Below are positions 49,803 through 57,565 of a stretch of DNA of 64,000 nt, piece after piece. The DNA is from JAXLRU01 sp046330935. Lineage in GTDB: Bacteria > Actinomycetota > Actinomycetes > Actinomycetales > Kineosporiaceae. Within the stretch, counting starts at the first letter, position 1. Each line of letters starts with the position of its first letter. The position numbers and the translations under genes are program-made. The stretch is taken from NCBI GenBank assembly GCA_046330935.1, contig JAXLRU010000008.1, positions 62,001 through 126,000 on the forward strand. The letters are read 5' to 3'. The notes under the pieces are model-generated. The model did no database searches, was not told the origin of the DNA, and saw only the letters and a program-made list of their open reading frames with translations.

Positions 49803-52800
49803 GTGTCTTCTTTCGAGCGGGGAGCTCTCTTCGTGCCTGGGTTTGGGTCGTTGCTGTTTGCGCGCGTGTCTGATCGTCGTGTGTCGTTGCCGTGGGTGGT
49901 GCTCCTGGTCGGGGCGCTGCTGGTGGGAATGTTCGAGGCGTTGTCGTGGGTGCACGCACCGGCGGCAGCTGCGGCGACGGCGCCGGCGGCGGGGGAGTTC
50001 GTGCCGTTGACGTCGACGAGAATCGCGACCGGGACGGTCGGGTTGTCGAGCCCTGCGACGGTCCCGGTGGCGGGGCTTGGGGGTGTGCCGTCGTCGGTGT
50101 CGCAGGTCCAGGCGGTGTTGATCTCGGTGACGATGTCGAACGCCTCGGCGCCGACGTGGGTCGACGTCTGGCCCGAGGGGGCGCAGTCCCCATCCGCGGG
50201 CGCACCGTTCGTCAACCCCGGGACGACGATCTCGAACTCGTTGATCACGAAGCTGGGTGCGTCGGGGAATCTGACCTTGAAGGTGGGCGCGGGTACCGCG
50301 ACGTATGCGGTCGACGTGCAGGGCTACTACACCTCGGCGGCGGCGACGACCGCCGCTGCCACCTTCGTGGCGATGAGTCACGCCCGGGCTTATGACACCC
50401 GTGCCGCGAGTTCGGTCGGCGGCCGCACGACGCCGTTGGCCGCGGGGGAGACGGTGAAGGTGCCCGTCCTCGGGGTGGCCGGGGTTCCGGCGACGGGAGT
50501 CGCTGCGGTGGCCGTCAACGTCTCGGGGGTGGGCGCGTCCCTCGATACCACGATGACGGCGTGGGCGTCGGGGACACGACCGAGCACCGCGAACATGACG
50601 GTCAAGTCCGGACTGTCCGCGGGTGCGTTCGTGCAGCTCTCGGTTGCGGCGGACGGCACGATCAGCGTCTACAACCAGTCGGGTTCGGTGAACCTGGTGG
50701 TCGACGTCGAGGGGTACTACAAGGACGTCGCAGGGGACGCGGAGGATTTCTTCGTGCCCGTCACTCAGGCCGGGATCTACGATTCGCGGACGGGTCAGGG
50801 CACGGGGGGTAAGACGACTCCGCTGCCTGCGTGGAGCACGGCGACGGTGACGGTGCGGGGCGCGGTGAGCAAGGACGTCACCGTTCCGGTTCCCGTGGAC
50901 GCGAACATCGACGCGGTCGTGGTGACCCTGACGGCGACCCAGTCGCCGACTCCGGGGTTCGCGCGGGCTTTCGCTGAGGGCGATGAGCTTCCGACCGGCA
51001 CGGCGATCAACTACACCGCCTCGACGACGGTGGCGACGGCGGTCGTCAAGCTGGGCAGTACCGGCCGCATGTCGATCTATGTGTCGACGCAGGTGCATCT
51101 GCTGGTGGCCGTGCAGGGGTACTTCCAGAAGACCGCGACCCCGGCAGCGCCCACCCCGGTCGTGTCGTCGGGCGTGTTCACGGCTGGAGGATGGAAGGCG
51201 TCGGGGAGCGCAGGGACGTTCTCGTTCGCCGCGGGCGGGACGCCGTCGCCGGCGGTGACGCAGTACCGCTACGCGTTCGACGACCCGTCGCTGGCGGCTC
51301 CGGGCGTGGTGAACGTGGCGGGCAACGCGACGGGGACGACGCCGTCGTTGACTCCGGGTGACGGCTGGCACACCTTGTATGTGCAGTCCGCCAACAGCGC
51401 GGGGAACACCTCCCCGGTGGTGTCGTACACGTTCGGCGTCGGGGTCGGGGTGACCAGCCCGAAGCCGAACACGAGCACGGGGCAGTCGGTAAGTCTGGGG
51501 GCGCGGGGAGCCTCCACGTACGGATCGGTGACGTGGCGGTGGCGCCGCGCGGCTTCTGATGCGTGGGGGAACATCCCGGTCGCGAACGTCAAGAACGGGT
51601 CGACGGCGATCACGGCGTGGCCGGTCACCGCGACCGTTTCCGGGTCCTCCACGATCGCCCCCACCCTTACCTGGGACGTCGCGGCGACGCTGGGCAACGT
51701 CGACACGACGGTGTGGGTGAGCGCGTGCTTCACCCCCATCGGTGGCGGGACCGCCGTGTGCAACACGGACGCGTCGGCGCCGTCGGTGGTCCTGGACCGG
51801 GTGAACGCCGGTGGCGCGAGCACCGATGTGGGGATCGGCTCTCTCAACCAGTTGACCGGCAACGTCACCTTGTCCGCCGGGGACGTGAATGTGCCGGTCG
51901 CCGGGTCGTCGTTGTCCCTGGCGCGCACGTTCAACACCCTCGCCCCGACCAAGACTGCCGACGCGGGGTCGGGGGTGGGGAGCATCTTCGGGCAGGGCTG
52001 GACCACAGGCCTGCCCGTGGACGAGGCCGGTTCCTCGTGGACGGGCCTTGCCCACCGCGGGTCCACGGTGCAGGTCACCGATGTCGACGGGTTCACCACG
52101 ACGTTCGCGAAGACCTCGGGTGGGGCGTGGCGGCCGGCCGGTGAGGACGCCGACTCCGGCCTGAGCCTCACGTTCTCGGGTGGCACCACGGCGGCCCCGG
52201 CCCTGTTCACCGTCTCCGATCTGGACGGCAACGCGACCCGATTCAAGGCCGCGACGACGCTGGGGGCCTCGCCGTCGGCGACGGCGCCGAACCGGTACGT
52301 GGTCGACATCGTCACCCAGCCCGGCAGCGCGCAGACCACGACCTACTCCTACGACACGTCGGGCAAGCCGACGCAGATCCTCGCGCCGATCCCGACCGGA
52401 TCCACATGCTCCTCGACGACCCCCGGGGCGGGGACGTGGTCGGGGGCGTGCCGGGCCCTGCTGCTGACCTACGGCACGACGGGTGGCGCAACGGGCAAGG
52501 TCACCGCCATCACCCTCCGCACCACGACCAGCGCCGGCACCGAGGTCGACGTCGACCAGGCCTGCTACGCCTACGACACCAACGGCCGCCTGTCCGCGGC
52601 CTGGGACCCCCGCGACGGCGGGACCGCGGGGACCGGGCTCAAGCCGGTGGCGTGCTCGGCCACGCAGTACCGGCCCACGACCTACACCTACGACGCGACC
52701 TCGGGCCGGCTGCTGACGGTCAAGCCGGCAGGGCTAGCCGCGTACTCGCTGACCTACGACACCAACGGGCGGGTCACTCGGGTCTCGCGGACCCACACCA

Positions 52801-55748
52801 ACGCCGCGGTCCAGTTCACCGACATCGCCTACGGCGTGTCCGTCACAGGCGACAGCACGAATCCGCAGTACCGACCCGACCTGTCCTCGACGGCGGTCGC
52901 GACGTGGGGTCAGAACGCCGCCCCGGTCACGGCCACGGCGGTGTTCCGGCCGGGGCACGCGGCGTCGACCAGCGATCTGCGCTGGGCTGACGTGACCTAC
53001 ATGGACGCTGCAGGTCGCACGGTGAACACGGCGTCGTACTCCGGTACCGGGGGGTCGGGGTGGCATGTGGACACCACCGACTACGACGACCAGGGCAACG
53101 TGGTGCGGACGCTGTCGGCGGCCAACCGTGAAGAGGCCTTGAACGTGGCGACGGCGGCGAACCCGGCATTGAAGCTGCCCTCCGACACCCGCGCCGCGGC
53201 CGCTGCACTGTCGACGGTGAACGTCTACGCCTACGACCCGGCGACCGGGATCTCGGACCTGACCGACACGTTCGGTCCCTTCCACCTGGTCTCGGTGAAC
53301 GCCTCCGACGCCTTCGTCGGGGTTCGCGCTCACACGAAGACCTATTACGACACCGGCTCCGAGCTGGGACACCCCGCAGGTGGGGTGCTGCACCTGCCGG
53401 TGAAGGTCACGGTCGGCGCGAGCCAGTCGCAGCTGCCGGTCGTCACGAACGAGACCGACATCCGGACGACGACCACCGACTACGCCCTGTCCAGCACCGA
53501 CACCACCGGGTGGACGCTCAAGGCCCCGATGAAGGTCACCACCGACCCGAGCGGCCTGGCGATCAGCAAGGTCACCCGCTACGACACCGTCACCGGTGCC
53601 GTGGTCGAGTCGAGGCAGCCGAAGTCTGCGGCAAACGGGAACGACGCCGGTACGACGCTCACCGTCTACTACGGCTCCGCGGCGAACGCGACGGACCCGG
53701 AGTGTGGTGGGAAGGGGGCGTGGGCGACGTTGGTCTGCAAGACCAAGCCCGCCGCCCAGCCCGGGGTGGCCGGGATGCCGGGGCTGGTGTCGAAGACGTT
53801 CACCTACGACTACCTTTCCCGCGCGACGGTCGTGGCGGAGTCCGTCACCGACGCCGCCGGGGCGGCGAAGACGCGCACGACGACGACCACGTACAGCTTG
53901 TCCGGGTACGGTTCGGACGTGGTCACGGTCGCGCAGACGGGTGGGCTCGGCACGGCCCTGCCCACCGCTTCCACGGCCTACAACGCGACCACTGGCCTGC
54001 CCGAAACGGTCAACAACGGGACGGTGACGTCGCGGACGGGGTATGACGAGTTCGGTCGGGTGGTCTCCTACAAGGAGGACGACGCCGCGACCGGTGCCGC
54101 TGCGAACACAGTGACGACGGTCTATGACGACGTCACGGGCTTGGTGACGTCGACGACGGACGGCAAGGGGACGACGTCGAACACGTACAACTCCGCGACG
54201 GAGTACCGGAACCTGGTGACGTCGATGACGGTGTCGGGGATCACCGGGTCGTTCTCGGCGACGTACGACACCGATGGTGGCCTGGCCACCCAGACCTGGC
54301 CCAACGGGGTGACCCAGACCGTCGCCGATGACGAGGTCGGGGAGACCACGTCGCGCAACATCACCGGGTCGGGCGTGACGTGGCTGTCGGAGGTCTTGTC
54401 CTCGACGACTCACGGCCAGACGTTCCGGGTGACCTACGCGGGAGCCGACAAGTACAGCGGCCGCCGGAAGTACGAGTACGACGCGTCGGGACGTCTGAAG
54501 ACCTCTTACCACCGCCTCCTCGGCGATGCCTACGGCGCGTCTGGGCAGTGCACGCTGCGCACCTACGTCTACGACGGGAACGGCAACCGCACCTTCCAGC
54601 GGATCTTCAACCCGCTGGCGGACGGCTCGTGCCAGGCCACCACTCCGGCCTCGACAATGCAGCACACCTACGACATCGCTGACCGACTGCAGTCGGCCAC
54701 CAGCGACGTCGGGCTCGTCTACGACGCGTTCGGGCGGATCACCACCCTGCCGAGTGCGGACACCGCCGATGCCGGCGGGAACGTCACGATCGGGTACTAC
54801 ACCAACGACATGGTGCGGACCCAGACCCGCGGGACGACCACGACCACCCACACGCTCGACCCCGCAGGTCGGCTCGCGACGCGCGCCACCACCGGTGGGG
54901 CCACGCTGACTAACCACTACGACGACGCCTCCAGCGACTCCCCCGACTGGATCACCGAGGACGCCGCCGGGACCACCTGGACCCGCAACATCACCGGCAT
55001 CGACGGCAACCTCGCCGCCACCATCAATCAGGCCGGCGCAATCACCTGGCAGGTCACCAACGAACACGGTGACGTCGTCGCCACCGCACCGGACGGCGCT
55101 ACCGCACCGTCGAACTACTACCTGACCGACGAGTTCGGCCTCGCCGTCACCGGCTGGACCAGCCCCAGCCGCTACGGCTGGCTCGGCGGCAAGCAACGCC
55201 CCGGCGACACCCTCGGCGGCCTCGTCCTCATGGGCGTCCGCCTCTACACCCCCACCCTCGGACGATTCCTCTCCACCGACCCCGTCCCCGGCGGCAATGA
55301 GAACACCTACAACTACCCCAACGACCCGATCAACGCCTTCGACCTCGACGGTCGCCGCTGGGGAAAGAAGTGGTTCCACCGGATCGCCACCATTGCCAAT
55401 TATGGTGGCTACATTCCTGGACCCATTGGGTTGGCCTTTAGTGCGGTCTCCGCTGCGTCCTATGCCGCCGCGGGCGAGTATCGCGCCGCCGCAGGGCAAC
55501 TCGTAAATGCTGCCATCGGCTACGCGGGTGGGAAATGGCTGAAGCTCGCCAAAAACATCCCCACGGCCAGGGGCGGGCGAGCTGCTTGGAACGGGTCGCG
55601 GAGAGCTGTCGCGGCTCATGCGGCGCCGAGTGTTTACCGGAAATATGTGCCACGCGTTAGGTTCACCAGTCGACGGTTTCGCTACTACTGGGCGAACTAT
55701 TCATTCCGCACCGCTTATGGCGGTTGGGCTTCAAGCTACATGTCCTGA
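49803..55748 (+). CDS. Secreted RHS-repeat polymorphic toxin
   Basis: Giant protein of 1981 residues. A membrane/signal helix (about 29-49) precedes three ~120-residue beta-rich repeats, each ending in V-Q/E-G-Y-Y/F (about 65-175, 188-305, 316-440). An Ig-like stretch follows, then a DUF6531-type start (SLARTFNTL, about 700), many YD/RHS repeats, and the RHS core GVRLYTPTLGRFLSTDPV with YNYPNDPINAFDLDG ending at about 1849. The ~130-residue C-terminal tip has a Gly/Ala-rich helical part and a basic, Tyr/Arg-rich end, and is less GC-rich. In RHS toxins this tip is the effector. GTG at 49803 or 49779 is a possible start. Confidence 0.88.
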   Translation: MSSFERGALFVPGFGSLLFARVSDRRVSLPWVVLLVGALLVGMFEALSWVHAPAAAAATAPAAGEFVPLTSTRIATGTVGLSSPATVPVAGLGGVPSSVSQVQAVLISVTMSNASAPTWVDVWPEGAQSPSAGAPFVNPGTTISNSLITKLGASGNLTLKVGAGTATYAVDVQGYYTSAAATTAAATFVAMSHARAYDTRAASSVGGRTTPLAAGETVKVPVLGVAGVPATGVAAVAVNVSGVGASLDTTMTAWASGTRPSTANMTVKSGLSAGAFVQLSVAADGTISVYNQSGSVNLVVDVEGYYKDVAGDAEDFFVPVTQAGIYDSRTGQGTGGKTTPLPAWSTATVTVRGAVSKDVTVPVPVDANIDAVVVTLTATQSPTPGFARAFAEGDELPTGTAINYTASTTVATAVVKLGSTGRMSIYVSTQVHLLVAVQGYFQKTATPAAPTPVVSSGVFTAGGWKASGSAGTFSFAAGGTPSPAVTQYRYAFDDPSLAAPGVVNVAGNATGTTPSLTPGDGWHTLYVQSANSAGNTSPVVSYTFGVGVGVTSPKPNTSTGQSVSLGARGASTYGSVTWRWRRAASDAWGNIPVANVKNGSTAITAWPVTATVSGSSTIAPTLTWDVAATLGNVDTTVWVSACFTPIGGGTAVCNTDASAPSVVLDRVNAGGASTDVGIGSLNQLTGNVTLSAGDVNVPVAGSSLSLARTFNTLAPTKTADAGSGVGSIFGQGWTTGLPVDEAGSSWTGLAHRGSTVQVTDVDGFTTTFAKTSGGAWRPAGEDADSGLSLTFSGGTTAAPALFTVSDLDGNATRFKAATTLGASPSATAPNRYVVDIVTQPGSAQTTTYSYDTSGKPTQILAPIPTGSTCSSTTPGAGTWSGACRALLLTYGTTGGATGKVTAITLRTTTSAGTEVDVDQACYAYDTNGRLSAAWDPRDGGTAGTGLKPVACSATQYRPTTYTYDATSGRLLTVKPAGLAAYSLTYDTNGRVTRVSRTHTNAAVQFTDIAYGVSVTGDSTNPQYRPDLSSTAVATWGQNAAPVTATAVFRPGHAASTSDLRWADVTYMDAAGRTVNTASYSGTGGSGWHVDTTDYDDQGNVVRTLSAANREEALNVATAANPALKLPSDTRAAAAALSTVNVYAYDPATGISDLTDTFGPFHLVSVNASDAFVGVRAHTKTYYDTGSELGHPAGGVLHLPVKVTVGASQSQLPVVTNETDIRTTTTDYALSSTDTTGWTLKAPMKVTTDPSGLAISKVTRYDTVTGAVVESRQPKSAANGNDAGTTLTVYYGSAANATDPECGGKGAWATLVCKTKPAAQPGVAGMPGLVSKTFTYDYLSRATVVAESVTDAAGAAKTRTTTTTYSLSGYGSDVVTVAQTGGLGTALPTASTAYNATTGLPETVNNGTVTSRTGYDEFGRVVSYKEDDAATGAAANTVTTVYDDVTGLVTSTTDGKGTTSNTYNSATEYRNLVTSMTVSGITGSFSATYDTDGGLATQTWPNGVTQTVADDEVGETTSRNITGSGVTWLSEVLSSTTHGQTFRVTYAGADKYSGRRKYEYDASGRLKTSYHRLLGDAYGASGQCTLRTYVYDGNGNRTFQRIFNPLADGSCQATTPASTMQHTYDIADRLQSATSDVGLVYDAFGRITTLPSADTADAGGNVTIGYYTNDMVRTQTRGTTTTTHTLDPAGRLATRATTGGATLTNHYDDASSDSPDWITEDAAGTTWTRNITGIDGNLAATINQAGAITWQVTNEHGDVVATAPDGATAPSNYYLTDEFGLAVTGWTSPSRYGWLGGKQRPGDTLGGLVLMGVRLYTPTLGRFLSTDPVPGGNENTYNYPNDPINAFDLDGRRWGKKWFHRIATIANYGGYIPGPIGLAFSAVSAASYAAAGEYRAAAGQLVNAAIGYAGGKWLKLAKNIPTARGGRAAWNGSRRAVAAHAAPSVYRKYVPRVRFTSRRFRYYWANYSFRTAYGGWASSYMS
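55351..55745 (+). other. RHS C-terminal tip, candidate toxin domain
   Basis: The part of the RHS protein after the core motif. It begins RRWGKKWFHR, has a Gly/Ala-rich hydrophobic stretch (YIPGPIGLAFSAVSAASYAAAG) and ends in a cluster of Arg, Tyr and Trp. Base composition drops in GC from about 55380. No catalytic motif is recognisable. Confidence 0.6.
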
Positions 55749-55764
55749 TGGGAGGGTGGCCTAG

Positions 55765-56028
55765 ATGACGCGTTCTCCTTTTGAGCGGGGCGTGCGCTCC
55801 GTTGAGGATTTTTCCTGGGGTGGGCGCGCACATACCGTGCTGTTTGTCATGCTGTTAGTGGGCGCACTCGCCGGAGGGATCCTTGGGTGGATGATCGGCG
55901 ACCTCGGTTATGGCCTAGCACTGGGTGTTGCCGCGGCGCTCCTGGTGTGGGGAAGCTTCGTGGTGACCGCGATGCGGCGCGGTCGGAAGTACGACAAGAC
56001 GCACACTCCACGGCGTCGCCGCGAATGA
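55765..56028 (+). CDS. Small membrane protein, candidate RHS immunity protein
   Basis: Protein of 87 residues with two helices (about 25-48 and 50-70), a basic end (RRGRKYDKTHTPRRRRE) and no known family. It starts 16 bases after the RHS stop, in the position of an immunity gene, and shares its lower GC. A two-helix membrane immunity protein would suit a toxin tip that acts at the membrane, as the hydrophobic tip might. This is inference from position. Confidence 0.6.
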   Translation: MTRSPFERGVRSVEDFSWGGRAHTVLFVMLLVGALAGGILGWMIGDLGYGLALGVAAALLVWGSFVVTAMRRGRKYDKTHTPRRRRE

Positions 56029-56072
56029 AGGGCACCCCGTCCAGGTCTCATTGAAAGCATCCACTTGGTGCG

Positions 56073-56209
56073 CGACGACGGATGCTAAGGGCGCGACGTC
56101 GAACACGTACAACTCCACCACGGATTCCCGAAACCTGGTGGCGTCGATGACGGTGTCGGGGATCACCGGGTCGTTCTCGGCCACATATGATGCTGACGGT
56201 GGCCTGGAC
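56073..56209 (+). pseudogene. Orphan RHS gene fragment
   Basis: 137 bases closely match 54153-54289 inside the RHS gene. The translation reads TTDAKGATSNTYNS and SMTVSGITGSFSATYDADGGL, nearly the same as TTDGKGTTSNTYNS and SMTVSGITGSFSATYDTDGGL. Flanking RHS sequence is missing on both sides, so this is the remnant of a displaced RHS cassette. Confidence 0.85.
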
Positions 56210-56240
56210 GCACGCCAGGTTCGTGGAAGAGACACGTCAC

Positions 56241-56702
56241 ATGAGTCGACCGTCACGACGGGGTTGGACCTCGGGGGGAGCTTCGGCTCACCTCCGGCGG
56301 TCCTGCATGGTGCTGACACTTGCGACCATCGCCCTCGGCGTCGTCGTCGGTGTCTTCCTGCCGCAAACGAGGCATGCTCGCACTGTCTGGCGCGAGGGTC
56401 GTCATGAGCAGGTCACCGTGGTCGCGCGGGAGACGAACCGTTGGGGCGGCGTCGAGCGTTTCACCGGGGTGCTTCCGTCTGGCCGCAGCGTCACTCTCTC
56501 GCCGTCGACGACGACGAAGTCCCCTCAGCTCGGGGAGGCAGTGCCAGTCATCGAGTGTCAGGGTGACGTCCTGCTCGCTTTCGAGATCCAGCAGGACGGG
56601 GCTCTCGGCACGTTGATCCCGGGAACCGTCTTCGGTGCCCTAGCGGCGGGAATGGGCGTGTGGCAAGGACTGCGATGGCGTCGGCTCAGGAGGTCACCAT
56701 GA
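56241..56702 (+). CDS. Hypothetical membrane protein in the RHS island
   Basis: Protein of 153 residues with one helix near 25-45, an extracytoplasmic beta-rich part (VTVVARETNRWGG, GVLPSGRSVTL) and a second helix near 125-145, ending in a basic tail. It is not similar to a family I recognise; the layout resembles DUF3592-like proteins. The ATG at 56241 follows GGAAGAG. Directly after an RHS fragment, it may be a second, orphan immunity gene. It overlaps the next short frame by 4 bases (ATGA). Confidence 0.6.
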   Translation: MSRPSRRGWTSGGASAHLRRSCMVLTLATIALGVVVGVFLPQTRHARTVWREGRHEQVTVVARETNRWGGVERFTGVLPSGRSVTLSPSTTTKSPQLGEAVPVIECQGDVLLAFEIQQDGALGTLIPGTVFGALAAGMGVWQGLRWRRLRRSP

Positions 56703-56812
56703 GCCTCCGCGCAGCCCAGGACCGCCGGTACCCGCTGGCCGCCGCGGCCCAAGCAACGGCGCGGGCGGCCACGGGGCATATCGCGGGCAAGGTAGTGGTC
56801 ACCGTCCCATGA
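56699..56812 (+). pseudogene. Truncated oxidoreductase 3' end
   Basis: A 37-codon frame with an AGGAGG site before its ATG. After 10 unrelated residues (MSLRAAQDRR) it reads YPLAAAAQATARAATGHIAGKVVVTVP, the C-terminus of the quinone-oxidoreductase at 48560-49549 with six changes. Too short to work as an enzyme; it is the right-hand remnant left by the island. Confidence 0.8.
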
Positions 56813-56815
56813 GGT
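56726..56815 (+). repeat. Diverged right copy of the oxidoreductase 3' end
   Basis: About 84% identical to 49463-49552, with identical stop-codon context (TGAGGT). Divergence mainly at wobble positions indicates two related alleles, not a recent duplication. Confidence 0.75.
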
Positions 56816-56836
56816 GGCGGCTTCGGAAGCAGGAAC

Positions 56837-57565
56837 TCACACCTCGAACCGGTACCCGACCCCGGGCACGGTGATGAGGTGCACAGGCGCGGACGGCTCG
56901 GCCTCGAGCTTGCGCCGCAACTGGGCCGCGTAGACCCGCAGGTAGTTCGTCTCGGTCCGGTACTGGGGGCCCCAGACCTCCTGCAGCAGCGTCACCTGGT
57001 CGACGAGACGCCCCCGGTGCCGCACGAGGACCTCCAGCAGGTGCCACTCGGTGGGGGTGAGGCGCACCGGTGCGCCGTCCCGCGTGACGACCTTGCGGGC
57101 CAGGTCGATGCGCAGCGCGCCCGCCTCCACGACCGCGCCCGAGGCGGGATCGGCGTCCTCGGCGTCCCCCGCCGGGACGGACGCGCCACGGCGGGCCGCC
57201 GCGCGCAGCCGGGCAAGCAGCTCGTCCATGCCGAACGGCTTGGTGACGTAGTCGTCCGCTCCGGCGTCGAGGGCCTGGACCTTCTCGGCGGAGTCGTGCC
57301 GGGCCGAGAGCACGATGATCGGCACGCGGGTCCAGCCGCGCAGGCCGGCGATGACCTCCTGGCCGTCGAGGTCGGGCAGGCCGAGGTCGAGCAGGACGAC
57401 CTCGGGGACCTCCGCGGCCACGGCCTCCAGGGCGGCGGTGCCGGTCGCGGCCGTGCGCACCTGCCAGCCCCGGGCGCGCAGGTTGATCGCCAGCGCCTTG
57501 AGCAGGGGCGCCTCGTCCTCGACGATCAGCACCCGCGCCCCGCCGTCCGGCTCGGTGCCGCTCAC
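56837..57565 (-). CDS. KdpE-like response regulator
   Basis: OmpR-type response regulator of 242 residues. The receiver has VEDEAPLLKAL, VLLDLGLPDLDG (Asp about 55) and YVTKPFGMDELLARLRA. The DNA-binding domain has LTPTEWHLLEVLVRHRG, QVTLLQEVWGPQYRTETNYLRVYAAQLRRKLE, very typical of KdpE, and ends VPGVGYRFE. GTG overlaps the kinase stop (GTGA). No kdpFABC genes are in the window. In other bacteria KdpE activates the high-affinity potassium pump. Confidence 0.9.
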   Translation of the reverse strand: MSGTEPDGGARVLIVEDEAPLLKALAINLRARGWQVRTAATGTAALEAVAAEVPEVVLLDLGLPDLDGQEVIAGLRGWTRVPIIVLSARHDSAEKVQALDAGADDYVTKPFGMDELLARLRAAARRGASVPAGDAEDADPASGAVVEAGALRIDLARKVVTRDGAPVRLTPTEWHLLEVLVRHRGRLVDQVTLLQEVWGPQYRTETNYLRVYAAQLRRKLEAEPSAPVHLITVPGVGYRFEV

